Assembly (NCBI RefSeq): GCF_013284035.1
Contig: NZ_CP054141.1
Location: forward strand, 2,356,001-2,420,000
Length of the DNA stretch: 64,000 nucleotides
Direction of reading: 5' to 3'
DNA from: Flavobacterium sp. M31R6
GTDB taxonomy: Bacteria > Bacteroidota > Bacteroidia > Flavobacteriales > Flavobacteriaceae
The translations under genes and the position numbers were made by a program. The notes beneath the pieces were generated by a model. The model did not search any database and was not told the origin of the DNA. It was given only the letters and a program-made list of their open reading frames with translations. Positions 17,250 to 26,816 of this stretch are shown piece by piece (position 1 is the stretch's first letter; each line of letters begins with the position of its first letter).

Positions 17250-19805
17250 ATGAATATGAACAAAAAGATGTTTTCGCTGAACAATTGCCTTGCTTTGGTA
17301 TTTTGTTTGATGATGGGATTGTCTGCCTTTTCACAAAATACAACGATAAAGAGAATGGGTTCGACCGATACTCAGTCATTTGACGATAATTGGCTTTTTT
17401 CACGATTTGGGCTGCAAGCCGATGGATTGATTAAAGACGAGCCTAAGAATTTAGAAGCCATTTCATCCAACGAAAATAATTGGGAAAAACTGAATTTGCC
17501 ACATGATTGGGCAATCAAAGGGCCTTTCAGAATTGAATTAAGAGGTGAAACCGGAAAATTACCATGGAAAGGAATTGGTTGGTATCGCAAACATTTTACA
17601 GTTCCGACTTCAGATGAAGGAAAAGAGATTTTTGTTGATTTTGATGGCGCTATGGCTAATGCCAAAATATATTTAAACGGAAATTATGTTGGAACTTGGC
17701 CTTATGGGTATAATTCATTCCGCATGAATTTGACGCCATTTTTAAAATTCGGACAAGAAAATATCTTAGCCGTTCGCTTGGATACCGAAAATTGGGATTC
17801 CCGTTGGTATCCTGGTGCCGGAATCTATCGCCACGTTTGGTTGGTAAAAACCAGTCCGGTGCATGTTGGTCATTGGGGAACTTATATTACGACTCCAAAT
17901 ATTACCAAGGAAGCCGCTGATATCAGAATGATTGTAAATGTTGACAATGCATCCAACCAAAATGTAAAAGCGGTGGTGACGACAGATTTATATGAAATGG
18001 ACATCAATAATACACCTAAATTAAAAGTAGGTTCATTAATTCGTTCGACACTTGAAATTAAACCAAACGAAACTGGAAGATCTGAGGCGCATTCAGTTTT
18101 GAACAATCCAAAATTATGGGATTTGAAAACTCCAAATCGTTATGTGGCACAAACTAAAGTGACTGTTGACGGTAAGGTGGTGGATACTTACAATACCCCT
18201 TTTGGTGTTCGTACTATTGAATTTACACCAAGGAATGGATTTCTTTTGAATGGAAAAAGAGTTGAAATTTTCGGAACTTGTAATCATCACGATTTAGGGG
18301 CTTTGGGAGCAGCTATCAACACTTCGGCATTGAAGAGACAATTGGTGATGTTGAAAGAAATGGGATGTAATTCTTTGCGTACTTCTCACAACCCTCCAGC
18401 TCCTGAATTATTGGAATTAGCTGATAAAATGGGATTCTTGGTTTGGGATGAAGCTTTTGATGCTTGGAAAAATGGTAAGAAAAAATTGGATTACAATGTG
18501 ATTTATGATGAATGGCACGAAAAGGATTTACTTGCTTTGGTTCACAGAGACAGAAACAATCCTTCGGTGTTTATTTGGTCAATTGGGAATGAAGTTCCAG
18601 ACCAACAAAACGTTGCAATGACCAAACATCTGGCTGATATAATGCGAAGAGAAGACCCAACTCGTCCTGTTTCGAATGGTTACAATGATCCAGATGGAGG
18701 ACGCAGTTCTGGTGCAGTTGTGGGATTGGATATTATGGGTGTAAATTATTTCTTCAGCCAACAACCAAAATGGGACGTTGATCCAAGGTATGAGAAAAAG
18801 CCAACCATTGGTAGTGAAACTGCTTCAACAGTGAGTTCTCGTGGCGAATATTTCTTTGGTGACCCATATAATAAAATGTCTTGGCAAATCTCGTCATATG
18901 ACGATGCATTTCCAGGTTGGGGTTGTTCACCAGACACTCAATTCCGTACTAATGCCCAATTTCCTCATTTATTGGGTGAATATGTTTGGACAGGATTTGA
19001 TTATTTAGGAGAACCAACACCTTATAATTCGGATGAAACTAATCTGTTAAACTTTAGAACCGATCCTTCAAAACAAGCAGAATTGGAAGCTAAATTGGCA
19101 GAATTGCAAAAAAGTAATCCACCTTCAAGAAGCAGCTATTTTGGAATTATCGATTTGGCTGGTTTCCCAAAAGACCGTTATTACAGCTATAAATCACATT
19201 GGAGAGCGGATGTACCAACGGCTCATATCCTTCCGCACTGGAATTGGAACGAACGTGTTGGGCAAATCGTTCCTGTACACGTTTATACATCAGGAGATGA
19301 AGGAGAATTATTCCTTAATGGAAAAAGTCTTGGAAAAAGGAAAATGGAAGCAGGAAAAGATTTCCGTTTAATTTGGGACAATGTGCTTTACACGCCAGGC
19401 GAACTTAAAGTTGTTTGTTATAAAAAAGGAAAAGTATGGGCGACTGATGTCGTTAAAACTACCGGTGCTGCAACAAAATTGAAAATGTCTGCAGACAGAA
19501 ACGAAGTATTTGCAGACGACGTTGATCTGGTTTTTGTAACTGTGGATATTGCCGATAATGCTGGTTTAATTGTTCCTCGTTCCAATCAATCAGTTAAATT
19601 TTCAATTGAAGGAGCTGGAGAAATCGTAGCAACCGACAATGGTGATGCTACTAGTTTTGTTCCTTTCCAAAGTCATGAAAAACCTGCTTACAACGGAAAA
19701 GTTTTAGTGATTGTAAAGGCTAAAAAAGGACAAAAAGGACAATTTACTGTGAAAGCAGAAAGCACTGGATTACAAGCTGCTTCCACAGTTATCAGAATCA
19801 AATAA
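17250..19805 (+). CDS. GH2 beta-galactosidase, secreted
   Basis: The 851-residue protein has a signal peptide (GLSAFSQ) and the GH2 order: jelly-roll sugar-binding domain (LNLPHDWAIKGPF, GWYRKHF), Ig-like domain, TIM barrel (SLRTSHNPPAPELLELADKMGF; acid/base in IWSIGNEVPDQ at about Glu447; nucleophile in TIGSETAS at about Glu523), then C-terminal beta-sandwich domains with a GELKVVCYKKGK motif as in Bacteroidetes GH2 beta-galactosidases. It should remove beta-linked galactose exposed after GH110 action. A second in-frame ATG two codons downstream (17256) is an alternative start. It is 54 bp after the GH110 gene and 22 bp before the next GH29 gene. Confidence 0.9.
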   Translation: MNMNKKMFSLNNCLALVFCLMMGLSAFSQNTTIKRMGSTDTQSFDDNWLFSRFGLQADGLIKDEPKNLEAISSNENNWEKLNLPHDWAIKGPFRIELRGETGKLPWKGIGWYRKHFTVPTSDEGKEIFVDFDGAMANAKIYLNGNYVGTWPYGYNSFRMNLTPFLKFGQENILAVRLDTENWDSRWYPGAGIYRHVWLVKTSPVHVGHWGTYITTPNITKEAADIRMIVNVDNASNQNVKAVVTTDLYEMDINNTPKLKVGSLIRSTLEIKPNETGRSEAHSVLNNPKLWDLKTPNRYVAQTKVTVDGKVVDTYNTPFGVRTIEFTPRNGFLLNGKRVEIFGTCNHHDLGALGAAINTSALKRQLVMLKEMGCNSLRTSHNPPAPELLELADKMGFLVWDEAFDAWKNGKKKLDYNVIYDEWHEKDLLALVHRDRNNPSVFIWSIGNEVPDQQNVAMTKHLADIMRREDPTRPVSNGYNDPDGGRSSGAVVGLDIMGVNYFFSQQPKWDVDPRYEKKPTIGSETASTVSSRGEYFFGDPYNKMSWQISSYDDAFPGWGCSPDTQFRTNAQFPHLLGEYVWTGFDYLGEPTPYNSDETNLLNFRTDPSKQAELEAKLAELQKSNPPSRSSYFGIIDLAGFPKDRYYSYKSHWRADVPTAHILPHWNWNERVGQIVPVHVYTSGDEGELFLNGKSLGKRKMEAGKDFRLIWDNVLYTPGELKVVCYKKGKVWATDVVKTTGAATKLKMSADRNEVFADDVDLVFVTVDIADNAGLIVPRSNQSVKFSIEGAGEIVATDNGDATSFVPFQSHEKPAYNGKVLVIVKAKKGQKGQFTVKAESTGLQAASTVIRIK

Positions 19806-19827
19806 AAAAACTCAAAAAATATAAACT

Positions 19828-21165
19828 ATGATAAAGAAATTAATATTGGGGGCTCTACTTATTGGAACTTCGATAGTGGGTAATGCGCAGAATAAAATTC
19901 AAGCGAAAGATATTGCTGAAAAAATGAAATGGTTTGAAGACGCTAAGTTAGGAATCTTCATTCACGCCGGAATTTATTCGGTGGCGGATGTTTCGGAGTC
20001 TTGGAGTTTTCATAACGGAAACATTTCTGTTGAAGATTACATGAAACAACAAAAAGGGTATAATTTAAGTAACTATGATCCTGCTGCTTGGGCAGAAATG
20101 ATTAAAGATTGTGGTGCCAAATATTGTGTAATCACAACCAAACACCACGACGGTGTGGCAATGTACGACACCAAATTGGGTAAATTGAGTTCGGTAAAAA
20201 CGTGTGCTGCCAAAAAAGACATGATAAAACCTTTATTTGAAGAGCTGCGTAAACGTGATGTGAAATGTGGTGCTTATTTTTCATTAATCGATTGGACACA
20301 CAATGATTATCCAGGTTTTCTAAAAGATAAGGAACGTTATGATATCAAAAAAGAACCAGCTCGTTGGGAACGTTTCCAAAAATTTTTTCAGGGACAAATC
20401 AAAGAAATCTCTGATTGGTACAATCCTGATTTGTGGTGGTTTGATGGTGACTGGGAACACAGCGCTGATGAATGGCAAGCTGAAAAAACACGTAAAATGA
20501 TGTTGGACAGAAATCCAAATACCATTATCAACGGTCGTTTACAAGGGTATGGTGATTATGATACTCCAGAACAAAATTTCCCTGTAGTGCGTCCTGCCTT
20601 CAAATGGTGGGAATTGTGTATGACTATGAATGAAAACTGGGGTTACCGTGTGAGCGACAACAACTGGAAGACGCCTTATGAAATTATTACCATTTTTGTG
20701 GATGCGGTTTCAAACGGAGGAAACTTATTATTGGACATAGGGCCAAAACCTGACGGAACTTATCCTGAAACAGTTGTTTCTACATTGAAAGAATTAGGAG
20801 ACTGGAACAGAAGAAACGGTGAAGGAATCTTCGGGACTATACCTGGAATTCCACAAGGGCATTTCTACGGGCCAACAACACTTTCTAAAGATTCAACAAC
20901 ACTTTATTTATTTGTTCACGGAAAAACTTCTGGACAAGTAATGTTGAAAGGATTAGATAACAAAATTCAGGACATTACTGTTTTGGGATCCAATGTGAAG
21001 TTGACTCATAAAGTGGTGGGTAAAATCTCTTGGAGTGCAGTTCCTGGATTGGTTTACATTGACTTGCCAGAAACCGCTATCGATAAATATGTGACTTGTA
21101 TCAAAGTAACATTGGACAAGCCAATCAAATTATACAGAGGTCAAGGTGGTTTCTTGACCAATTAA
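19828..21165 (+). CDS. GH29 alpha-L-fucosidase (second), secreted
   Basis: The 445-residue protein carries a signal peptide (IVGNAQ) and the GH29 hallmarks LGIFIHAGIYSVADVSESW, ITTKHHDGVAMYD and the nucleophile region DLWWFDGDW (Asp206), then GGNLLLDIGPKPDGT. It differs clearly from the first GH29 copy, so the three copies are not recent duplicates and may target different fucose linkages (core alpha-1,3/1,6 versus antennary). It is the last gene before a strong terminator hairpin at 21175-21209. Confidence 0.92.
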   Translation: MIKKLILGALLIGTSIVGNAQNKIQAKDIAEKMKWFEDAKLGIFIHAGIYSVADVSESWSFHNGNISVEDYMKQQKGYNLSNYDPAAWAEMIKDCGAKYCVITTKHHDGVAMYDTKLGKLSSVKTCAAKKDMIKPLFEELRKRDVKCGAYFSLIDWTHNDYPGFLKDKERYDIKKEPARWERFQKFFQGQIKEISDWYNPDLWWFDGDWEHSADEWQAEKTRKMMLDRNPNTIINGRLQGYGDYDTPEQNFPVVRPAFKWWELCMTMNENWGYRVSDNNWKTPYEIITIFVDAVSNGGNLLLDIGPKPDGTYPETVVSTLKELGDWNRRNGEGIFGTIPGIPQGHFYGPTTLSKDSTTLYLFVHGKTSGQVMLKGLDNKIQDITVLGSNVKLTHKVVGKISWSAVPGLVYIDLPETAIDKYVTCIKVTLDKPIKLYRGQGGFLTN

Positions 21166-21174
21166 AAAGAAATG

Positions 21175-21209
21175 AAAATGTCATCTTCATTCTTTGGAGA
21201 TGACATTTT
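21175..21209 (+). terminator. Rho-independent terminator after the second GH29
   Basis: AAAATGTCATCT (21175-21186) pairs perfectly with AGATGACATTTT (21198-21209) over 12 bp with an 11-base loop, and a T-rich run follows. It starts 10 bases after the GH29 stop codon and separates it from the GH38 unit. Confidence 0.8.
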
Positions 21210-21221
21210 TTTATAAAATTT

Positions 21222-21237
21222 ATTTAATCGATTTAGT
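21222..21237. promoter_or_regulatory. Operator-like palindrome ATTTAATCGATTTAGT
   Basis: The core AATCGATT is a perfect palindrome and the right half GATTTAGT matches the recurring motif. It lies just after the terminator and 54 bp upstream of the GH38 start, so it probably controls a separate promoter for that gene. Confidence 0.5.
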
Positions 21238-21290
21238 AATGAATCTGCATGATTTGTAAATGATTAATAAAAATAAATGTTATTTAGAAT

Positions 21291-23957
21291 ATGAAAAAAA
21301 CAGTTTTATTTTTAGCATTTTCCCTTATCCCTTTTTTAGGTATGAGTCAGAAAAAAAGTAAATCGGAGGCTCCAAAAGTAAATGAAGTCATCGTAGTTTT
21401 CAAAACGCATTTCGATATTGGTTATACCGACTGGTCGGATAATGTGAAATATAATTACGCCAATTCGATGGTGACCAGCGCGCTGAATACAATCGAACAG
21501 TCAAAAAAATTACCAAAGGACCAACAATTCAAATGGACAGTTTCTGGCTGGCCGATGAAAGAAATGCTTTTGAAGTCGAAACCGGAAGTAAAAGGCAAAA
21601 TTGAAAAAGCCATAAAAGATGGAAATCTTTTTGTTCATGCGTTGCCTTTTTCGATGGAAACAGAATCTGCCGATTTAGAGCCTTTAGTACAATCGCTAGG
21701 TTATGCTTCAAAAATTCACAGAGATTTGGGATTGCCTTTGGCCATCGATGCAAAAATGTCGGATGTGCCGAGCCATTCATGGATTATACCTACAATGTTG
21801 AACAATGCCGGAGTGAAATTCCTTCACATAGGTTGTAACCCGGCTTCTATGTCGCCCAAGGTTCCGATGCTGTTTTGGTGGGAAGGTTCAGACAAATCAA
21901 AGTTGATGACTTTCTATTTTGGAGAATATTACGGAACAAGTCCTGCGCCTCCAAAAGATTGGACACATAAAACTTGGTTGGCGATTGTTCAAACTAATGA
22001 CAATTCTGGTGCACAGTCTTATGAAGAATACAGAAAAGCTGTAGAAGAAATTGAAAAACTGAATCCTGGTGCAAAAGTTAGAGTGGGGAGTCTTGGCGAT
22101 TTTTACAACGCAATTATTAAAGAAAATCCAAAGTTGGAAACCGTAAAAGGAGATATGCCAGATACTTGGATTCACGGTTATATGTCGATGCCGCGTGAAA
22201 TGAAGTCGAGCCGTATTTTGGGTAAATCTACTTTGAATCTGGAAGCTTTCAGTACGCTTTCTTCTATTTGGGGAAGAAAACCTGAAGAACCAATCAATGC
22301 CATTGTAAATCAATCTTTGGAGAATATTAATCTATTTGACGAACATACTTGGGGGATAGCGATGAGCCATGGAGATTCTGGCTTTTGGGCGTATGGAAAT
22401 GAGTTTGAAAAACTTAGAGCCAAAGGATATTACGACATCATAGAGTATTCATGGAAGGAGAAAGGAAATTACATTACTGATTCTGAAAAATTGATTTCAC
22501 CAACTTTTAGCAGAGAATTAAAACGTTTGGCAGCATCTGTAAATGTTGAAGGTGACCGAATCGTGGTGTACAATCCGTTGCCATGGGAACGCAATGATAT
22601 GGTAACTATTCAAACGGCTACAACTTTCAAAAAATCATTAAAAAATTTAGCAACTGGAGAGATTATTGCGATTGCTAAAAATAATAATATTCTTCAATTT
22701 CAAGCCAATCACATTCCTGCAATGGGATATGCCACTTTTGTTTCGACAGATGAAGAAGCGGTTGCCCCAAAATCAAACTTATCGCTTGATGCTGATAAAG
22801 GAATAATTGAAAATGCATTTTTTAAAATTATTTTCGACAAACAAAGCGGAACCATTAAATCATTGATTGACAAAAAATCAAACAAAGAGATGGTGAATGC
22901 CAATTCTGAGTACAAGTTCGGTCAATATATACACGAAAGATTTGCTAAAACACAAACTGACAAATACGCCAAAGATTATATTAAGGCAGGTTGGAACTGG
23001 GCATATCAGGAATTAGGAAGAATAAATCTAGATGATACACCTTACAAAAAATCATCAGGCAAAAATGCTGAAATTGAATTTTCTAAAGATGCATTGTCGG
23101 TTTCGGCAATGATGCACTTCAAAGGTGATGCCGACTTTAATCACAACTATACAATGGTTTTTACTTTGTATGAAAACAAACCTGCCGTAGAAGTGATTTG
23201 GAGCATTAACGGAAAACAGGCCGAATCTTGGCCTGAAGGTGGATGGATCAGTTTTCCTTTCAATATTGAAAATGCTCAGTTTAAGTTAGGACGCTTAGGT
23301 GGTATTGTTGATCCTACGAAAGATTTTGTAAAAGGTTCCAATCTGGATTACGGTTTCATCAATACAGGTATTGGTGTTTTGGATAAAAATAATCAAGGTT
23401 TTGGTGTAACATCTGCTGACGTACCGGGAGTGAGTTTGGATCGTCCAGGCTTGTGGAAATATTCAACTGACTTTGTACCACAAAAAGGAAATGTGTTTTT
23501 CAATTTGTATAACAATCAATGGAGTACCAATTTTACCGAATGGGTTGAAGGTTCATGGACTGCAAAATTCTATTTGTGGAGTATTGATAACTATACTGAT
23601 GGAAGTTCAATTGTAGTTCCTTCTGAGGAAATCAGAAATCCTTTGATGGTATCACTTGCAAGTGGAACTGCTGGTAAATTTGAGGCTTCCGCCAAAGGAA
23701 TTTCTGTATCCGAAAAAGGCATTTTGGTAACTTTCTTCGGAAAAAACAGAGATGGTGAAGGTGACTTAATTCGACTTTGGGAACAAAACGGAAAAGATAC
23801 CGCCTGCACTGTTACTTTGCCACAAGGCAGTACTTATAGAACAGCTCAATTCTGTGATTTGAGAGGAGAAGAAAAAGGAGAAGTATTGTCTGTTTCAAAT
23901 AATACAATTCAAGTGAAGTTGAAAGCAAATCAACCGGTTTCTTTGATTTTAAAATAA
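21291..23957 (+). CDS. GH38-type alpha-mannosidase (first), secreted
   Basis: The 888-residue product has a signal peptide (FLGMSQ) followed by a GH38 N-terminal domain: VVFKTHFDIGYTD (zinc ligands His40 and Asp42), WTVSGWPMKEM, and the nucleophile motif AKMSDVPSHSW (Asp158). A three-helix segment and a long C-terminal beta-domain follow. GH38 enzymes are zinc-dependent retaining alpha-mannosidases acting on N-glycan mannose. The FKTHFDIGYTD variant is closer to a Bacteroidetes subgroup (DUF5054-like) than to the second GH38 in this window, so substrate preference may differ. The gene stands alone between two terminator-like hairpins with its own operator-like site. Confidence 0.85.
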   Translation: MKKTVLFLAFSLIPFLGMSQKKSKSEAPKVNEVIVVFKTHFDIGYTDWSDNVKYNYANSMVTSALNTIEQSKKLPKDQQFKWTVSGWPMKEMLLKSKPEVKGKIEKAIKDGNLFVHALPFSMETESADLEPLVQSLGYASKIHRDLGLPLAIDAKMSDVPSHSWIIPTMLNNAGVKFLHIGCNPASMSPKVPMLFWWEGSDKSKLMTFYFGEYYGTSPAPPKDWTHKTWLAIVQTNDNSGAQSYEEYRKAVEEIEKLNPGAKVRVGSLGDFYNAIIKENPKLETVKGDMPDTWIHGYMSMPREMKSSRILGKSTLNLEAFSTLSSIWGRKPEEPINAIVNQSLENINLFDEHTWGIAMSHGDSGFWAYGNEFEKLRAKGYYDIIEYSWKEKGNYITDSEKLISPTFSRELKRLAASVNVEGDRIVVYNPLPWERNDMVTIQTATTFKKSLKNLATGEIIAIAKNNNILQFQANHIPAMGYATFVSTDEEAVAPKSNLSLDADKGIIENAFFKIIFDKQSGTIKSLIDKKSNKEMVNANSEYKFGQYIHERFAKTQTDKYAKDYIKAGWNWAYQELGRINLDDTPYKKSSGKNAEIEFSKDALSVSAMMHFKGDADFNHNYTMVFTLYENKPAVEVIWSINGKQAESWPEGGWISFPFNIENAQFKLGRLGGIVDPTKDFVKGSNLDYGFINTGIGVLDKNNQGFGVTSADVPGVSLDRPGLWKYSTDFVPQKGNVFFNLYNNQWSTNFTEWVEGSWTAKFYLWSIDNYTDGSSIVVPSEEIRNPLMVSLASGTAGKFEASAKGISVSEKGILVTFFGKNRDGEGDLIRLWEQNGKDTACTVTLPQGSTYRTAQFCDLRGEEKGEVLSVSNNTIQVKLKANQPVSLILK

Positions 23958-23964
23958 GCCACAG

Positions 23965-24001
23965 ACCATTAGCTTTTGGCAATTAGACAAAAGCTAATGG
24001 T
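23965..24001 (+). terminator. Hairpin after the first GH38
   Basis: ACCATTAGCTTTTG (23965-23978) pairs perfectly with CAAAAGCTAATGGT (23988-24001) over 14 bp with a 9-base loop. It begins 8 bases after the stop codon. The T-run after it is short (TTTAT), so termination may be partial. Confidence 0.65.
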
Positions 24002-24074
24002 TTATAAGAATTGATGTTTTCGACCACAATAATAATATATAATTGCACCTTAGAGGTTCGCGAATAGCAAAGAC

Positions 24075-26744
24075 ATGAAGAACAAAGCACTTTTACTATG
24101 TTTCCTTTTGGGAACTCCGATGTTGTTTTCCCAAAACACTCCAAAGTATAAAAATCCGAAATTGCCTGTGGAAGAACGCGTTCAGGATTTATTGTCCCGA
24201 ATGACGCCGGAAGAAAAATTTTGGCAGATGTACATGATTCCGGGCGATTTGTCGGACGGAACCGAGAACTACAAAAACGGAATTTTCGGTTTTCAGGTAA
24301 GTGCCAAAGGAAGTGCCGATGCGGGTAACCAAATTTTGGATTACAGTGCTGCGAGTAACGCTCAGGAAACTGTAAAATTGATCAACAAAATACAGAAACA
24401 TTTTGTAGAAAAAACACGTCTTGGCATTCCGATTATTGCTTTTGACGAAGCCTTACACGGATTGGTTAGAGATGGAGCAACTGCTTTCCCTCAATCTATT
24501 TCATTGGCGGCGACATTCGACACAGGATTGATGAAACGTGTTTCGACTGCCATTGCATTGGAATCCAAAAGTCGTGGGATTCGTCAAATTTTATCACCCG
24601 TTGTTAATCTTGCCTCTGATGTTCGTTGGGGACGTGTGGAGGAAACTTACGGAGAAGATCCATTTCTTTCTTCAAAAATGGGAGTCGCTTATGTGTCTTC
24701 TTTTGAAGAGAGAGGTGTAATTACAACTCCGAAACATTTCTTGGCAAATAGCGGAGACGGTGGTCGTGATAGTTACCCGATCGATTATAACGAACGTTAT
24801 TTGGAAGAATATCAACTTCCTCCTTTCAGAGCGTGTTTTACCGAAGGCGGAAGCAGAAGTGTAATGACTTCATACAACACCGTGAGTGGCAGTCCCTGTA
24901 CTGCCAATGATTGGTTGTTGAACAAAAAACTGAAAGGGGAAATGAATTTTAAAGGATTCATTATCTCGGATGCTAATGCAGTTGGAGGTGGAAATGTGTT
25001 GCATTATACGGCTAAAGATTATCCTGAATCGGGAGCCAATGCAATCAATAACGGTTTGGATGTGATTTTCCAGTCGGCTTACGAACACTATAAATTATTC
25101 CAACCACCTTTCCTTGACGGAAGAATCGACACAAAAAACATTGACGAATCGGTAGCAAGAGTGTTGCGATTGAAATTTGAACTGGGATTGTTTGAGCATC
25201 CTTATGCAGATGAAAAAGAAACAAATAAATGGAATGGAAATCCAGCACACAAATTATTGTCCAGAGAAGCTGCCGAAAAAGGAATGGTTTTATTGAAAAA
25301 TGATAATAAAGTTTTGCCTTTGCAAAAATCAATCAAGTCAATTGCCTTAATCGGAAACGATATTACCGAAGCACGTTTGGGAGGTTACAGCGGACCCGGA
25401 AACGGAAAAGTGAGTATGCTAGACGGAATTAAAATCAAATTGGGAAAATCGGTAACAATTAATCTAGCCGAAGGCTGTGCGAGAAAAAACACCGAATATG
25501 TTCCAGTTCCAAGTTCTAATTTATTGACTGTTGAAAATGGGAAATCAGGGAACGGATTATCTGCCGAATATTTCAATAATGTGCAATTGACGGGAATTCC
25601 CGTTTTGACACGATTGGACAATGCAATTAATTTCGATTGGACTTTGTATTCGCCGGATCAGGCAAAAATTAACTATGATTTTTATTCTGCCAAATGGAAC
25701 GGAAAAATCAAATCTCCTGTAACAGGAACTTACAAAATAGGTTTTGAAGGCAATGATGGTTACCGTTTGTATTTAAACGAAAAATTAATAATTGACAATT
25801 GGAAAAGCCAAACGTATTCAACAAAATTGGTTGATTTTAATTTTGAAAAAGACAAAGAATACGATATCAAAGTGGAGTTCTTTGAATCACAAGGAAATGC
25901 CAAATTCAAATTGGTTTGGAATGTTGGTGTAGACAATAATTGGCAAAAGAAAATTGACGAAGCCGTTGCCGCTGCAAAAAAATCTGATGTGGCGGTTATT
26001 GCTGCCGGAATCGAAGAAGGTGAGTTCAATGACAGAGCCTATTTAGGTTTGTTGGGACATCAGGAAGAGTTGATCAATGCCGTGGCAGCAACGGGAAAAC
26101 CTGTTGTGGTGCTTTTGGTGGGAGGAAGTGCTATCACGATGGACAAATGGATCAACAATGTACCGGCGATTTTGGATGTATGGTATCCAGGAGAAGACGG
26201 AGGTAATGCCGTAGCGAATATCCTTTTTGGCGACAAAAATCCTGCTGGACGTTTACCAATTACTTTCCCTGTTTTTGAAGGGCAATTACCTTTGGTTTAT
26301 AACCATAAACCAACCGGCCGTTCGGATGATTATACCAATTTGAACGGAGCGCCTTTGTTTCCTTTCGGATATGGATTGAGCTATTCGACTTTCGAATACA
26401 GCAATATGCGATTTGACAAAAAACAAATCGGAAAGTCCGAAACCACAAAAGTCTATTGTACCATTAAAAACACCAGCAATGTTGACGGGGATGAAGTGGT
26501 TCAATTGTATGTGAGAGATGTTTTGGCATCAATTGCTCAGCCAATCAAGCAAATGAAAGGTTTCCAGAGAATTTCGCTGAAAGCTGGCGAATCAAATGAA
26601 GTTTCGTTTGAAATCAACAAAGAAACACTGCAAATGCTGAACGGTGATATGAAATGGGTTGTGGAGCCGGGTGATTTCAGAATCATGATTGGTGCCTCTT
26701 CAAGAGACATCAAGTTGAGGGATATTCTTAGCGTTACGGAATAA
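24075..26744 (+). CDS. GH3 beta-glycosidase with inserted PA14 domain, secreted
   Basis: The 889-residue protein has a signal peptide (PMLFSQ). The GH3 N-terminal barrel shows DEALHGLVRDGATAFPQ, VRWGRVEETYGEDP, KHFLANSG and the nucleophile in GFIISDANAVGG (Asp299). The C-terminal GH3 domain is split by a PA14 domain from about 475 to 620 (LSAEYFNN, YKIGFEGNDGYRLYLNEKLI), a likely glycan-binding insert. A fibronectin III-like domain closes the protein (DGDEVVQLYVRD). PA14-containing GH3 enzymes include beta-glucosidases and beta-xylosidases; in an N-glycan locus removal of core beta-1,2-xylose or a beta-HexNAc is possible. Substrate is not decidable from sequence. Confidence 0.88.
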   Translation: MKNKALLLCFLLGTPMLFSQNTPKYKNPKLPVEERVQDLLSRMTPEEKFWQMYMIPGDLSDGTENYKNGIFGFQVSAKGSADAGNQILDYSAASNAQETVKLINKIQKHFVEKTRLGIPIIAFDEALHGLVRDGATAFPQSISLAATFDTGLMKRVSTAIALESKSRGIRQILSPVVNLASDVRWGRVEETYGEDPFLSSKMGVAYVSSFEERGVITTPKHFLANSGDGGRDSYPIDYNERYLEEYQLPPFRACFTEGGSRSVMTSYNTVSGSPCTANDWLLNKKLKGEMNFKGFIISDANAVGGGNVLHYTAKDYPESGANAINNGLDVIFQSAYEHYKLFQPPFLDGRIDTKNIDESVARVLRLKFELGLFEHPYADEKETNKWNGNPAHKLLSREAAEKGMVLLKNDNKVLPLQKSIKSIALIGNDITEARLGGYSGPGNGKVSMLDGIKIKLGKSVTINLAEGCARKNTEYVPVPSSNLLTVENGKSGNGLSAEYFNNVQLTGIPVLTRLDNAINFDWTLYSPDQAKINYDFYSAKWNGKIKSPVTGTYKIGFEGNDGYRLYLNEKLIIDNWKSQTYSTKLVDFNFEKDKEYDIKVEFFESQGNAKFKLVWNVGVDNNWQKKIDEAVAAAKKSDVAVIAAGIEEGEFNDRAYLGLLGHQEELINAVAATGKPVVVLLVGGSAITMDKWINNVPAILDVWYPGEDGGNAVANILFGDKNPAGRLPITFPVFEGQLPLVYNHKPTGRSDDYTNLNGAPLFPFGYGLSYSTFEYSNMRFDKKQIGKSETTKVYCTIKNTSNVDGDEVVQLYVRDVLASIAQPIKQMKGFQRISLKAGESNEVSFEINKETLQMLNGDMKWVVEPGDFRIMIGASSRDIKLRDILSVTE

Positions 26745-26816
26745 TTATAAATGCTATTCAAAACCGTTTAAGGATTTATTTGAAAGAAGAAACTAGATAT
26801 TAAAATAATACTGAAA